A stretch of DNA of 45,071 nt from Scatosoma sp045124465 (GCA_045124465.1 JBGVLV010000004.1:1-45071); one strand, 5' to 3'; shown: positions 14,574 through 24,637, counted from the stretch's first letter. Numbers and translations: made by a program. The notes: generated by a model from the sequence alone, not told the origin.

Positions 14574-16442
14574 TTACGCGCCTTGCGCCGCCGATTCCTC
14601 GCGGATACGGCTGAGCTTTTCCAGCTCGCTGAACCTGCCGCCGAGCGCCATAAGTTCTTCGTACGTGCCGACTTCGACCATTCGTCCCTCTTCCATCACC
14701 ACGATACGGTCGGCGTTGCGAATGGTGGAGAGCCTGTGCGCGACGATAAAGGTCGTGCGTTCCGATATAAGCCGATCGATCGCTTTCTGAACGTGGTATT
14801 CGGACACGTTGTCGAGCGCGGAGGTCGCCTCGTCCATGATCAGGATACGCGGATCGCGTATGAGCGCGCGGGCGATGGAAACGCGTTGTTTCTGTCCGCC
14901 CGAAAGCTTGTCGCCGTGTTCCCCGACGGGCGTATCCAGACCGTTAGGAAACGAAGGCAGGAACTCGTTTACGTTCGCGTCGCGCACGGCGCGGTCGAGT
15001 TCTTCCTCGCTGTAAGAGGTCAGACCGTACGTGATATTCTCGCGGATCGTACCCGAAAAGAGAATACTGTTCTGCGGTACGACGGAGATGAACCGACGGT
15101 ATTTTTGCAAAGAAAGCTCGGTGAGCGGCGTGCCGTCCACGAGGATACGGCCGCTTGTAGGCGCGAGCAGACCGATGAGCAGGTTCATCACCGTACTCTT
15201 GCCCGAGCCGGACGAACCGACGACGGCGATACGCTCGCCCTTTTTCACGTGCAGGGTGAAGTCTTTGACGACTTCTTTGGTTTCGTTGGGGTAGTGATAG
15301 CTCACGTTCTCGAAATCGATCGCACCCTCGATACGGGGCACGGGCAATTTCCCGTCGTCGCGTTCGATGTCCTCCGCGCAAACGATCTCGGACAGGGAGT
15401 CTACCGCCTCCTTACCCGTCATCAGCGACGGATAGGCGTTGACGAGCGCGAGTACCGAACCGTTGATGGACGAGAACAGCGACTGGAAGAGTACGACCTC
15501 GCCCACGGATATGTAATCTTTTATTGCAAGGAACACGCAGAAGAACAGACACACCGCCGCGAGTACCTGACTCGCTGCCCACATCATTGACCCGAACAAA
15601 GCGTTCGTCTTGTCGAGCTTGATACCCGCGTCCTTGACCGCCGTGATCTTTTCGCCGACGGCGAGTTCTTCCGTGGGGATAAGTCCGTGCGCCTTGGTCA
15701 GGGTGAGCATTTGTAAAGTTGTGGTGAGCTTGGAGGAGAGTTTCTCGTTCTCCGCGCGGTATAGAAAGTTATCCTTACGTATGCGTTTTCTGAACGCGAC
15801 GGTAAGAAATATATTCAAGGGAATGATCGCAAGGAAGAACAGCGTGACGATAGGGCTTTTCCAGACCGCGATGACGATGGACACCGCCGTGCCGACGAGG
15901 TTGGGTACGAACGATTGCAAAAAGCAACGGTAGTACGCGTCTACGTTTTCTATGTCGCGCAGGAACTTGGACTGTATGCGGCCCTCTTCTATCTCTTTAT
16001 GATAGGTGATGGACAGCCTTTGCAGTTTGCGTATCACGCCGCCTTTGATCTCGGCGGTGGTGGCGCGCAGCCAGTTGTTCACGACCGAAGATCGCCACAT
16101 AGTTGAGGGTACGTTCTGCGCGACGAGAACGAACAGGATCGCGGCGTCGATAAAGATACGCAAAAGATACCCGTCCGGTCTTACCGTGATGAGGTCGATG
16201 ACGTCGCTCGTTACGAGCGGCATTATCCATACGGGAGAGGCTTGCAACAGGTAAAGAATGGTGGAATATAGCAATTTCCCCCAGTCCCTACGTAACAGCC
16301 TTTGCAAAAAGCCGTCTTTGCGCGCTTTCTTCGTTTCTCCGTAACCGAATAACCATTCCACGTCGGGAATACGGTTCTTGTTGCCGTGGTCTTTCGACCG
16401 TCGCGGTACGGCGGAAGTTTGTTCCGTGCTTTGTTTCGACAT
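14574..16442 (-). CDS. ABC transporter, fused permease and ATPase (exporter type)
   Basis: A 622-residue half-transporter: six membrane segments between about 55 and 335, then an ATPase domain with Walker A GSSGSGKS, signature LSGGQKQR, Walker B ILIMDEATSALD and the H-loop IVAHRLST. This is the MsbA/LmrA-like multidrug or lipid exporter type, working as a homo- or heterodimer; no partner gene lies next to it. The substrate is unknown. The first 40 residues are charged and cytosolic. The ATG at 16442 is preceded by a perfect AGGAGG, and a consensus promoter lies upstream. Confidence 0.92.
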   Translation of the reverse strand: MSKQSTEQTSAVPRRSKDHGNKNRIPDVEWLFGYGETKKARKDGFLQRLLRRDWGKLLYSTILYLLQASPVWIMPLVTSDVIDLITVRPDGYLLRIFIDAAILFVLVAQNVPSTMWRSSVVNNWLRATTAEIKGGVIRKLQRLSITYHKEIEEGRIQSKFLRDIENVDAYYRCFLQSFVPNLVGTAVSIVIAVWKSPIVTLFFLAIIPLNIFLTVAFRKRIRKDNFLYRAENEKLSSKLTTTLQMLTLTKAHGLIPTEELAVGEKITAVKDAGIKLDKTNALFGSMMWAASQVLAAVCLFFCVFLAIKDYISVGEVVLFQSLFSSINGSVLALVNAYPSLMTGKEAVDSLSEIVCAEDIERDDGKLPVPRIEGAIDFENVSYHYPNETKEVVKDFTLHVKKGERIAVVGSSGSGKSTVMNLLIGLLAPTSGRILVDGTPLTELSLQKYRRFISVVPQNSILFSGTIRENITYGLTSYSEEELDRAVRDANVNEFLPSFPNGLDTPVGEHGDKLSGGQKQRVSIARALIRDPRILIMDEATSALDNVSEYHVQKAIDRLISERTTFIVAHRLSTIRNADRIVVMEEGRMVEVGTYEELMALGGRFSELEKLSRIREESAAQGA

Positions 16443-16481
16443 ATGGTGTGATCCTCCTGTCGAGTATTCAATTTTGCGGAA

Positions 16482-16510
16482 AGTATAACACAGAAAATTC
16501 CGTTTGTCAA
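16482..16510 (-). promoter_or_regulatory. Sigma-A promoter of the ABC exporter gene
   Basis: On the minus strand, TTGACA (16505-16510), a 17-nt spacer and TATACT (16482-16487). Confidence 0.85.
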
Positions 16511-16605
16511 CAGTTTGAAAGAAAAAATTTCCTTTTTTTTCAAAAATTTTTTTTCGACCGACCCGAATCCCGCTTAAAAATTTTTCATCGCGGCATACTT
16601 AAACT

Positions 16606-18006
16606 ATGTCCGAAAACCTCGAAAAGACCCAAAAAACCAAAACTTCCAAAGGCTCGTTTTTAAAGGGCGCGGCGATCATCGCCGTAGGCGGGTTCGTCGC
16701 CAAGCTCGTCGGCGCGCTCTACCGTATTCCCCTGACCAACCTCATCGGCGGGCACGGGATCGGCTTATACCAAATGGTCTATCCCGTTTATTGCCTTCTC
16801 CTCACCGTTTCCGCAACGGGTATACCCTCGTCCATCGCCAAACTGACCGCCGAACGTATCGGCAAAGGGGAGGGGGACGGACCCGTATTCAAAACGGCGA
16901 TGAAATTGTTCTTGCTCATCGGCGCGGCGGGAACGCTTTTGATGACGGTGATCGCGCCCTTCCTCGCCAAAGCGCAGGGGAGCGAGAGTGTGACGGCGGG
17001 GTACTACGCGCTCGCGCCGTCCGTATTCCTCGTGTCCGCGATCTCCGTATTCAGGGGCTGGTTCCAAGGACGGAACGATATGTTCCCGACCGCCCTTTCC
17101 GAGATCGCCGAACAGCTCGTCAAAGTCGCGTTCGGGCTGTTGTTCGCATACCTGTACCGCGGTAACGTGGAACGCGCGGTGGTATTTTTGCTCCTCGCCG
17201 TGTCTTTGTCCGAGCTTTTCGCGCTCTTTTTGATGCTCGCGCTCTATAAACGCGTACCTGCCCGCCGCGAAACGCAAAACGAGGGGGGCAGGGTAGCGAT
17301 GAGTTCCATACTTCGGCTCAGCATACCCGTCACGCTCAGTTCGATACTGCTCCCGCTCTCGTCGCTTTTGGACAGCGTGTTGGTCGTGCGGTTCCTCGGC
17401 GCGTACGCCGAGGACGCGGTATCGCTCTACGGTCTGTTTTCGGGCGGGGCGGTGACGATCGTCAATCTGCCCGTGTCTGTATGCTACGGGATCGCGGCGG
17501 CGAGCATACCCGCCGTCGCCGCGGCGAAAGCCAAAGCCGAACGGGGCGAAAGCGAGGACGGGAAAACGCCGAGCGTAAGACGGCGGCTGTTTTTCTCGCT
17601 CGGGGTGACGTTGCTCGTCGCCGCGCCCTGCGCCGTGGGGCTGTATCTTTTCGCCGAGCCTGCGGCGAGGATCATTTTCAGAAGTCTTTCGGGCGAGGAA
17701 CTGGATATACTCGTTCGGCTCGTCAAGATATTTTCGGTGAGCGCGCTCACGCTGTCGGGGGTGCAAACGCTGTCGGCGTGCCTGACGGCGCAGGGCAAGC
17801 CCAAGTTCGCGGCGTTTTCGATGCTCGTCGCGGTGGTCGTGAAAACGGCGGCGTACTGTTTTTTGCTCCGCGACCCGAAAGTTTCGGTATTCGGGTTGGC
17901 GCACGCGACGAACCTTTGTTATTTGGTTGCGTTTTTCCTCGATTTGGTATATAATTTATACGTATCGAAAAAACGCGGCAAGCGTAACGGAGGAGAAAAC
18001 GAATGA
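16606..18006 (+). CDS. SpoVB/YabM-type polysaccharide flippase
   Basis: A 466-residue membrane protein of the MOP (multidrug/oligosaccharidyl-lipid/polysaccharide) flippase superfamily with 12-14 hydrophobic segments. The N-terminal block KGAAIIAVGGFVAKLVGALYR and the following IGLYQMVYPVYCLLLTVSATGIPSSIAKL are characteristic of SpoVB/YabM. These proteins move lipid-linked sugars and are used in cortex synthesis during sporulation (SpoVB). It overlaps mazG by 4 bp (ATGA), the same pair as yabM-yabN in B. subtilis. The ATG has no Shine-Dalgarno sequence; CATACT lies 6 nt upstream, so a leaderless message is possible. Confidence 0.85.
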   Translation: MSENLEKTQKTKTSKGSFLKGAAIIAVGGFVAKLVGALYRIPLTNLIGGHGIGLYQMVYPVYCLLLTVSATGIPSSIAKLTAERIGKGEGDGPVFKTAMKLFLLIGAAGTLLMTVIAPFLAKAQGSESVTAGYYALAPSVFLVSAISVFRGWFQGRNDMFPTALSEIAEQLVKVAFGLLFAYLYRGNVERAVVFLLLAVSLSELFALFLMLALYKRVPARRETQNEGGRVAMSSILRLSIPVTLSSILLPLSSLLDSVLVVRFLGAYAEDAVSLYGLFSGGAVTIVNLPVSVCYGIAAASIPAVAAAKAKAERGESEDGKTPSVRRRLFFSLGVTLLVAAPCAVGLYLFAEPAARIIFRSLSGEELDILVRLVKIFSVSALTLSGVQTLSACLTAQGKPKFAAFSMLVAVVVKTAAYCFLLRDPKVSVFGLAHATNLCYLVAFFLDLVYNLYVSKKRGKRNGGENE

Positions 18007-19439
18007 TAACGGTCGTGGGTTTAGGCGTTGAAGAAGGGGATATTTCCAAACGCGGCGAGGAGGCGGTTTTACGCGCGGCGAGCGCGGGCGATAAGATCTT
18101 CGTACGGACGGCGAATACCCGTTCTTACGGTTCGGTCGTAAAACTGGGCGTGGAGCATACCTGTCTTGACGGGGTATACGCCAAGAGCCGCAGTTTCAAA
18201 ACGCTTGCGGACAATCTCGCGAAAGCGGTGATAGACGGCGGCGAGAACGCCGTGTATCTCGTGGACGGCGCGCCGACCGAGGACTATTCGGTGAAAGCGT
18301 TGCTCCGCAAAACGCGGGGCAAGCTCCTGATCATAGACGGCGTGTCCAAAGTCACCGCGATCGCGGGCGCGGCGAGGTTCAAGGGTTGTTCGTATACGGC
18401 GGTATCGGCGTACGAGCTTACCGAAAGAGCGAACGCGGACGGGCTGTCGTTGCCGCTCGTCGTGTACGATATGGACGATCGGGGTCTGGCGAGCGATAGC
18501 AAACTCCTTCTCGGCGGTCTGTTCGGCGAGGAAACGACGGTGAAATACGTTTGCGGCGGTAAGGCGGTGAAGATCCCGCTGTACGCGCTCGACAGGCAGA
18601 AAGAGTACGACTATTCGTCGGCGGTCGCGATCGAGGAATGTGATCTGCTCGAAAAAACGCGGTTCAATATATCCGATCTGAAAGAGATCATCGTGCGTTT
18701 GCGCCGTCCCGACGGTTGTCCTTGGGATAAGGTGCAGACGAGCGAGAGCATAAAAATGTCCGCGGTCGAGGAGGCGTACGAGCTTGTAGACGCGATCGAT
18801 CAGGGCGACGACGAAAAGATACTCGAAGAAACGGGGGATATTTTATTGCAAGCGGTGTTCCACGCCGTACTGAAAGAGGAAACGGGCGCGTTCGATCTCA
18901 CTGACGTGCTGACGGGGATATGCAACAAACTCATCACCCGCCATACGCACGTGTTCGGAAAAGATAAGGCGAGCGACGAAAGCGGCGCGCTCGGCGTGTG
19001 GGAGGCGAACAAGCGTAAGGAAAAGGGTCAGGACACATTCGCGAAATCGGTGAACGACGTACCCAAATGTTTCCCTGCGGCAATGCGGGCGCAAAAGGTG
19101 GGCAAACGCGCGGCGAAAGCGGGTATGGATTTCCGAGATACCAAAGCCGCGGCGGAGCGGTTGAAAGAGGAACTCGACGAGTTTTTCGCGGCGCAAAGCG
19201 CGGGCGATCAGGCGGAAACGGAAAAGGAACTGGGGGATCTCCTGTTCGCGGCGGTGAACGTAGGACGGAAAGCGGGTTGCGACTGTGAAAAGGCGCTCAA
19301 AGAGAGCGTGGAACGGTTTGCCGCTCGGTTCACGTTAGCGGAACAAAAAGCGCTCCGAGACGGCAAAGAGGTGACGGCGCTTTCCGAACGCGAGTGGGAC
19401 GGGTACTATCTCGCGGCGAAAGCCGAACTGAAAAAATAA
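18003..19439 (+). CDS. mazG: MazG nucleotide pyrophosphohydrolase fused to a tetrapyrrole-methylase domain
   Basis: A 478-residue YabN-type fusion. Residues 1 to about 215 form a SAM-methylase-like (TP-methylase) domain starting ITVVGLGVEEGDIS. Then come two MazG domains: the first begins LRRPDGCPWDKVQTSESI with the metal-binding EEAYELVDAI and EETGDILLQAVFHA; the second has EELDEFFAA and EKELGDLLFAAVNVGR. MazG removes pyrophosphate from (d)NTPs, cleaning the nucleotide pool. In the methylase domain the usual GxGxG region reads GLGVEEGD. Translation is coupled to the flippase gene, and an intrinsic terminator follows. Confidence 0.92.
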   Translation: MITVVGLGVEEGDISKRGEEAVLRAASAGDKIFVRTANTRSYGSVVKLGVEHTCLDGVYAKSRSFKTLADNLAKAVIDGGENAVYLVDGAPTEDYSVKALLRKTRGKLLIIDGVSKVTAIAGAARFKGCSYTAVSAYELTERANADGLSLPLVVYDMDDRGLASDSKLLLGGLFGEETTVKYVCGGKAVKIPLYALDRQKEYDYSSAVAIEECDLLEKTRFNISDLKEIIVRLRRPDGCPWDKVQTSESIKMSAVEEAYELVDAIDQGDDEKILEETGDILLQAVFHAVLKEETGAFDLTDVLTGICNKLITRHTHVFGKDKASDESGALGVWEANKRKEKGQDTFAKSVNDVPKCFPAAMRAQKVGKRAAKAGMDFRDTKAAAERLKEELDEFFAAQSAGDQAETEKELGDLLFAAVNVGRKAGCDCEKALKESVERFAARFTLAEQKALRDGKEVTALSEREWDGYYLAAKAELKK

Positions 19440-19457
19440 ACAAGGCAGAATAAAAAC

Positions 19458-19489
19458 GGTCCCCGCTTTTTAGCGGGGATCAGTTTTTC
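19458..19489 (+). terminator. Intrinsic terminator after mazG
   Basis: TCCCCGC/GCGGGGA stem with a TTTTTA loop, followed by TCAG and five T. Confidence 0.85.
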
Positions 19490-19499
19490 GTGTGGAAAT

Positions 19500-20036
19500 T
19501 CGTGGGGGAAATTACTCCTTCCGTCGGCTGTCGCCGCCACCTCCCTCAAAGAGGGAGGCGAGATTCTTCGCGTTGCTCAGAATGACAAGAGGGGCGGTGC
19601 AGTCCGTCATTGCGAGCCGTAAGGCGTGGCAATCTATGAGATTACTTCGCTGCGCTCGTAATGACACCTTAACCCGTCGTTCTGAACGAAGTGAAGAATC
19701 CCGAAACGCAACTTCGTTGCGGGTACGTCTGACGGCGTGTGGCGCGACCTGCGGTCGCTTTACTTGGGGGCTGAAAAGCACGGCTTGCGCCGTGAGTACG
19801 CCTTACGGCGTGAGCGCAACCTACGGTTGCTTATCTTGGGGCTTGTTCGTGGGCTTGTCTCGGGCAAAGCAAGGTAAACTTTGCCCTCGGTCACCGCTCG
19901 GACGAACTATGTCCTCGCTCATCTCGCCCCTAAAAAGCATTATCAATGCTTTTCTTAACGGGTAGCTCGTCCCACCCCCGCGCGAGGAACTAAGTTCCTC
20001 GACCTCTCGACTGAACGGTGAGTGAAAGGAGCGGGG
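19500..20036. repeat. Composite palindromic repeat array, copy 2
   Basis: This stretch of more than 500 bp without a gene is a chain of short palindromes. 19562-19700 is a nested inverted repeat. It is followed by blocks such as CGCAAC/GTTGCG, GCGACC/GGTCGC, CGGC/GCCG, GCAACC/GGTTGC and GCAAAG/CTTTGC, then 100 bp (19920-20019) nearly identical to the window start. Part of the same block series, in the same order, recurs at 24874-25062. It ends about 25 bp before the gyrA stop codon (minus strand). Confidence 0.88.
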
Positions 20037-20047
20037 CAGGTATGCGA

Positions 20048-22687
20048 TCACTCGTTCGTTTCGTCCGTTTCTTCCGTTTCGGGAAGGTCGTCCGTTTGTT
20101 CGTCGTCAAGGATCACCGTTTCTTCCGTTTCGTCTTGATCGACTACTTCCGCGAGGTCTTCGGGGGAGAGGTCCGCCGCCGTTTCTTCGGGGGCTTGGGT
20201 CTCCGCGTCGTCGTCGCGTTCGGTGACGTCTACCGTCGCTACAAAACTGTCTTTTACGTTCATTACGCGCACACCGCGGGTGGATCTGCCGATACGGCTG
20301 ATCGTGTCCGCGTGCATACGTATGATCGTACCGCCCGTCGTGATGATCATAATATCGTTCTCGTCGGTCACGAGTTTCATATTCACGAGATAGCCCGTCT
20401 TTTCGTTGAACACGCCCGCTTTGATACCTTTACCGCCGCGGCTCTGCAAACGGTAGTCCTCTACGTTGGAACGCTTGCCGTAGCCGAGCGAGGTCAGCGT
20501 GAATATATCCTGTTCTTTATCGACGATGAGCATATCCACGACGATGTCGTCCTTGCCGAGGGTGATGGCTTTTACGCCCTGCGTGCCTCTGCCCGTCGGG
20601 CGGACGTCCGTTTCGCTGAACCGTATGCACTTACCGCCCTGCGAGGCGATGAGGATCTCGTTCTCGCCCGTCGTGAACTGGACGGAGATAAGACGGTCGT
20701 CCTCTTGCAGTCTGATCGCGATCTTGCCGTTCTTGGGTATGCGTTTGAACTCGTCGGTGTGGGTCTTTTTGATAAGACCTTTTTCCGTCGCCATCGTGAG
20801 GTAGCCCGTGCCGTCTTCGAGAACGGGAAGTACCGTTTCTATCTTTTCGCCCGGATCGAGCTGAACGATATTGACGACCGCTCTGCCGCGCGCCGTTCTG
20901 TTCGCCTCGGGGATCTCGTAGCCCTTGATCGAATACACCTTGCCCTTGGACGAGAAGAGGAGAATGGGATCGTGGGTACAGCAAACGAACATTTTTTCCA
21001 CGTAGTCCTCGTCCTTGGGTCTGTGCGCCGTGATACCTCTGCCGCCGCGGCCCTGCGCCTTATACTCGGCGACGGGCAGGCGTTTGATATAGCCCGAATG
21101 GGTGATGGAGATCACGACGTCCTCGCGGTCGATAAGGTCTTCGTCGTCGATGTTGCCGTAGTCCACGGATACTTCCGTCTTTCTCGGCGAGGGGTATTTC
21201 GATTTGATCTCGGACAGGTCCTCGCGAATGATCTGCATGACCCGCGATTCGTTGGCGAGAATGTCTTTCAGATCGGCGATCGTAGCCTGCAACGCCGCAA
21301 GCTCGTCTTTGAGCTTTTCGACTTCGAGCGAGGTCAGTCTTTGCAAACGCATTTCGAGGATCGCGTTCGCCTGTTTCTCGTCCAGTTCGAACGCCGTCGT
21401 AAGACCGAGCACCGCCTCGTTCTTATCCGCCGAGGCTTTGATGATACGGATAACTTCGTCCACGTTCGCGAGCGCGAGTACCAAGCCCGCGATGATATGC
21501 GCGCGTTCTTCCGTCTTGTTCAGATCGTACTTCGTGCGGCGGGTGATGACCTCTTTTTGGTGGTTGAGGTAATGATAGAGAATATCGCGGAGATTGAGGG
21601 TCTTGGGTTCGGTACCGTTCTCGACGAGCGCGAGTAAAATGATACCGTCCGAGATCTGCAATTTCGTCTTTTTATATAAGGTGTTGAGTACGACTTGTGC
21701 GTTCGCGTCTTTCTTACATTCGATGACGACGCGCATACCGTCGCGGTCGGACTCGTCGCGGATATCCGAAATGCCTTCCAGACGTTTATCGCGTACCATG
21801 TCCGCGATCGTCTTGATAAGCAGGGCTTTATTGACCTGATAGGGTATCTCGGTGACGACGATACGGGAACGCACGTTCGCGCCCGTGCCGAACTCTTCGA
21901 TCTCGCACTTGGAACGAATGACGATACTGCCTTGACCCGTTCTGTACGCCTGGCGAATACCGCTCCTGCCCATGATCACGCCGCCCGTAGGGAAGTCGGG
22001 GGCGGGGATATAGTCCATCAATTCTTCCACGGTGATCTCGGGGTTGTCGATCATCGCGATCGTGCCGTCGATGACTTCCGCGAGGTTATGGGGCGGGATA
22101 TTCGTCGCCATACCCACGGCGATACCGTCCGCGCCGTTGACGAGGAGGTTAGGGTATCTCGCGGGGAGAACGGTGGGTTCTTCCTCGCTGCCGTCGAAGT
22201 TGGGAATGAAATCGACCGTTTCTTTGTCGAGGTCGCGGAGCATTTCCGCCGCGAGCTTGGTAAGTCTTGCCTCGGTGTAACGCATAGCCGCCGCGGGGTC
22301 GCCGTCCACGGAACCGAAGTTACCGTGACCGTCCACGAGCGGAAAGCTGATGGTGAATTCCTGCGCGAGTCTTACGAGCGCGTCGTAGACTGAGCTGTCG
22401 CCGTGGGGGTGGAATTTACCCATACAGTCACCGACGATACGGGCGCATTTTCTGAACGCCTTATCGTTGTAAAGACCCATTTCGTGCATAGAGTAGAGGA
22501 TACGTCTGTGCACGGGTTTCAGACCGTCGCGCACGTCGGGGATCGCTCTCGATTTATTGACCGCCATCGCGTAGGCGATGAACGAGCGTTTGAGTTCGTC
22601 GTCCACTTCGATGTCGAGCATTTTCGTCATCGCAAGAGTTTTCTTAAATTCTTCCGTCAGTTCGGGACTGGTTTCCTTCTTTGCCAT
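20048..22687 (-). CDS. gyrA: DNA gyrase subunit A
   Basis: An 879-residue type II topoisomerase subunit that cuts and rejoins DNA to introduce negative supercoils. Seen: the quinolone-resistance region HPHGDSSVYDALVRLAQ, with Ser and Asp at the positions of E. coli 83 and 87, so no classical resistance change; MRYTEARLT with the catalytic Tyr; and the GyrA box AQGRGGRG in the C-terminal beta-pinwheel. The last 60 residues are a strongly acidic Asp/Glu/Thr tail, long compared with many relatives. The ATG is preceded by AAGGAGG. It lies 15 bp downstream of gyrB in one operon. Confidence 0.98.
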   Translation of the reverse strand: MAKKETSPELTEEFKKTLAMTKMLDIEVDDELKRSFIAYAMAVNKSRAIPDVRDGLKPVHRRILYSMHEMGLYNDKAFRKCARIVGDCMGKFHPHGDSSVYDALVRLAQEFTISFPLVDGHGNFGSVDGDPAAAMRYTEARLTKLAAEMLRDLDKETVDFIPNFDGSEEEPTVLPARYPNLLVNGADGIAVGMATNIPPHNLAEVIDGTIAMIDNPEITVEELMDYIPAPDFPTGGVIMGRSGIRQAYRTGQGSIVIRSKCEIEEFGTGANVRSRIVVTEIPYQVNKALLIKTIADMVRDKRLEGISDIRDESDRDGMRVVIECKKDANAQVVLNTLYKKTKLQISDGIILLALVENGTEPKTLNLRDILYHYLNHQKEVITRRTKYDLNKTEERAHIIAGLVLALANVDEVIRIIKASADKNEAVLGLTTAFELDEKQANAILEMRLQRLTSLEVEKLKDELAALQATIADLKDILANESRVMQIIREDLSEIKSKYPSPRKTEVSVDYGNIDDEDLIDREDVVISITHSGYIKRLPVAEYKAQGRGGRGITAHRPKDEDYVEKMFVCCTHDPILLFSSKGKVYSIKGYEIPEANRTARGRAVVNIVQLDPGEKIETVLPVLEDGTGYLTMATEKGLIKKTHTDEFKRIPKNGKIAIRLQEDDRLISVQFTTGENEILIASQGGKCIRFSETDVRPTGRGTQGVKAITLGKDDIVVDMLIVDKEQDIFTLTSLGYGKRSNVEDYRLQSRGGKGIKAGVFNEKTGYLVNMKLVTDENDIMIITTGGTIIRMHADTISRIGRSTRGVRVMNVKDSFVATVDVTERDDDAETQAPEETAADLSPEDLAEVVDQDETEETVILDDEQTDDLPETEETDETNE

Positions 22688-22702
22688 TTTCTTCTTTCCT
22701 CC

Positions 22703-24616
22703 TTAGATGTCGAGATCGGTCACGAGCGACGCATTCTCCTCGATAAACTTTCTGCGAAGTTCGGGGTTTTCGCCCATCAGCATCGAGAACATCTGATCCG
22801 CCTCCGCCGCGTCCTGCATGGTGACGCGGATCAGGGTACGGGTCGCGGGGTTCATCGTCGTGTCCCAGAGCTGTTCTTTGCTCATTTCGCCCAGACCTTT
22901 ATAGCGTTGGTATTCGACCTTGCCGGGCGCGTTCTTGTCGTATTCGATCTTTTCTTCTTCCGAATACAGGTAGTCGTCGTGACCTTTATAGCTCGCCTTG
23001 TAAAGAGGGGGCTTTGCCGCGTACACGTGACCGTGTTCGATGAGCGGGCGCATATAGCGGAACAGGAACGTATACAGCAGGATACGGATATGCGCGCCGT
23101 CAACGTCGGCGTCGGTCATGGAGATGATACGGTCGTATCTGAGCTTGCTCTCGTCGAAGTCGTCTAAGATACCGCAACCGAACGCCGTGATCATCGATTT
23201 GATCTCCTCGTTTTCGAGAACGCGGTTCAAACGTACCTTTTCCACGTTGAGGATCTTACCGCGCAGGGGCAGGATCGCCTGGAAACGTCTGTCGCGGCCC
23301 TGTTTTGCCGTACCGCCTGCCGAGTCGCCCTCGACGATATAGATCTCGCAAAGCTCGCTGCGCTTGTCCGAGCAGTCGGCGAGTTTGCCGGGCAGGGTGG
23401 TGGATTCCAAAAGACCCTTTCTTCTCGTCAGTTCTCTCGCGCTCCTCGCCGCGTCGCGCGCCTTTTGCGCGGTGATACAGCGGAGAACGAGTTCCTTCGC
23501 GATAGAGGGGTTCTCTTCGAGGAAGGTAGCCATGTGTTCGGTCACGCATTTATTGACGAACGTACGGATCGTGCTGTTGTTCAGCTTGTCCTTCGTCTGC
23601 GATTCGAATTGCGCGTTGACGAGCTTGACGGACACGACCGCCGTAATGCCCTCGCGAACGTCCTCGCCCGTGAGTTTGTCGCTGTCTTTTAAAATGTTCT
23701 GTTTTCTGCCCGCGTCGTTGATGACTTTGGTCAGCGCCATCTTCAAGCCTTCCACGTGCGTACCGCCGTCGATGGTGTTTACGTTGTTCGCGTAGCTGTA
23801 AATGACCTCGTTATACGATTCGTTATACTGGATCGCCACTTCGCAAACGGTGTCGCCGTCCTGTTCCTCGAAGTACACGGGGGCGGGGAAGAGCAGTTCT
23901 TCGCGGCTCTTATTGAGTTCTTCGACGAACGAACAGATACCGCCTTCGTAGCAGAAGGAGTCCTGTTGTTCCTGTCCCGCGCGCTTGTCTTCGAGCGAGA
24001 TACGCAGACCCTTGTTAAGGTATGCAAGCTCGCGGAGCCGACCTTTCAAGGTATCGTAATTGAATACCGTCGTTTCGAAAATGTCGGCGTCGGGCATAAA
24101 GGTGACTTTTGTACCCATTTCGTCGGAGTCGCCGACGATCTGAACGCTGCGCTGGGGTACGCCGCGGTTATATACCTGTCTGAACACGTGACCCTCGTGG
24201 CGCACTTCCGCCTCCAACCATTCGGACAGGGCGTTTACCGCTTTGACGCCTACGCCATGCAAACCGCTGGAAACTTTGTAACCGGAATCGCCGCCGAATT
24301 TACCGCCGGCGTTGACTTTCGTGAATACGACCTCCAAGGTGGAGATCCCTTCTTTGGGGTGGATATCGGTGGGAATACCGCGCCCGTTGTCCTGAACGGT
24401 ACAGCTCCCGTCGCTATTGAGGGTGACTTCGATATGGGTGCAATATCCCGCGAGCGCCTCGTCGATAGAGTTGTCCACGACCTCGTGAACGAGGTGGTGC
24501 AGACCTTTCGCGTCGGTGGACGAGATATACATACCGGGGCGCTTACGAATGTGTTCCAGACCGTCGAGGACCTGTATTTGTTCCGCGCCGTATTCGCCTT
24601 CTACTCTTTCCGCCAT
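22703..24616 (-). CDS. gyrB: DNA gyrase subunit B
   Basis: A 637-residue ATPase subunit. The GHKL ATPase domain begins QVLDGLEHIRKRPGMYI; EVVDNSIDEALAG and DNGRGIPTDIH bind ATP. The transducer domain follows, and the TOPRIM domain has EGDSAGG and PLRGKILNVEK, with a C-terminal YKGLGEM. It has the usual short length of Gram-positive GyrB. It is not next to dnaN or recF as in many Firmicutes; here it is followed only by gyrA. The ribosome-binding site AGGGAG stands 8 nt before the ATG. Confidence 0.98.
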   Translation of the reverse strand: MAERVEGEYGAEQIQVLDGLEHIRKRPGMYISSTDAKGLHHLVHEVVDNSIDEALAGYCTHIEVTLNSDGSCTVQDNGRGIPTDIHPKEGISTLEVVFTKVNAGGKFGGDSGYKVSSGLHGVGVKAVNALSEWLEAEVRHEGHVFRQVYNRGVPQRSVQIVGDSDEMGTKVTFMPDADIFETTVFNYDTLKGRLRELAYLNKGLRISLEDKRAGQEQQDSFCYEGGICSFVEELNKSREELLFPAPVYFEEQDGDTVCEVAIQYNESYNEVIYSYANNVNTIDGGTHVEGLKMALTKVINDAGRKQNILKDSDKLTGEDVREGITAVVSVKLVNAQFESQTKDKLNNSTIRTFVNKCVTEHMATFLEENPSIAKELVLRCITAQKARDAARSARELTRRKGLLESTTLPGKLADCSDKRSELCEIYIVEGDSAGGTAKQGRDRRFQAILPLRGKILNVEKVRLNRVLENEEIKSMITAFGCGILDDFDESKLRYDRIISMTDADVDGAHIRILLYTFLFRYMRPLIEHGHVYAAKPPLYKASYKGHDDYLYSEEEKIEYDKNAPGKVEYQRYKGLGEMSKEQLWDTTMNPATRTLIRVTMQDAAEADQMFSMLMGENPELRRKFIEENASLVTDLDI

Positions 24617-24637
24617 TTGTTTGTTCTCCCTTTCGCT

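Noticed and set aside
19500..20036. A CRISPR array
   Set aside because: The repeats are short palindromes of differing sequence with no constant direct repeat or spacer length.
20018..21637. A 539-codon plus-strand frame opposite gyrA
   Set aside because: Antisense shadow; gyrA on the minus strand has all family motifs.
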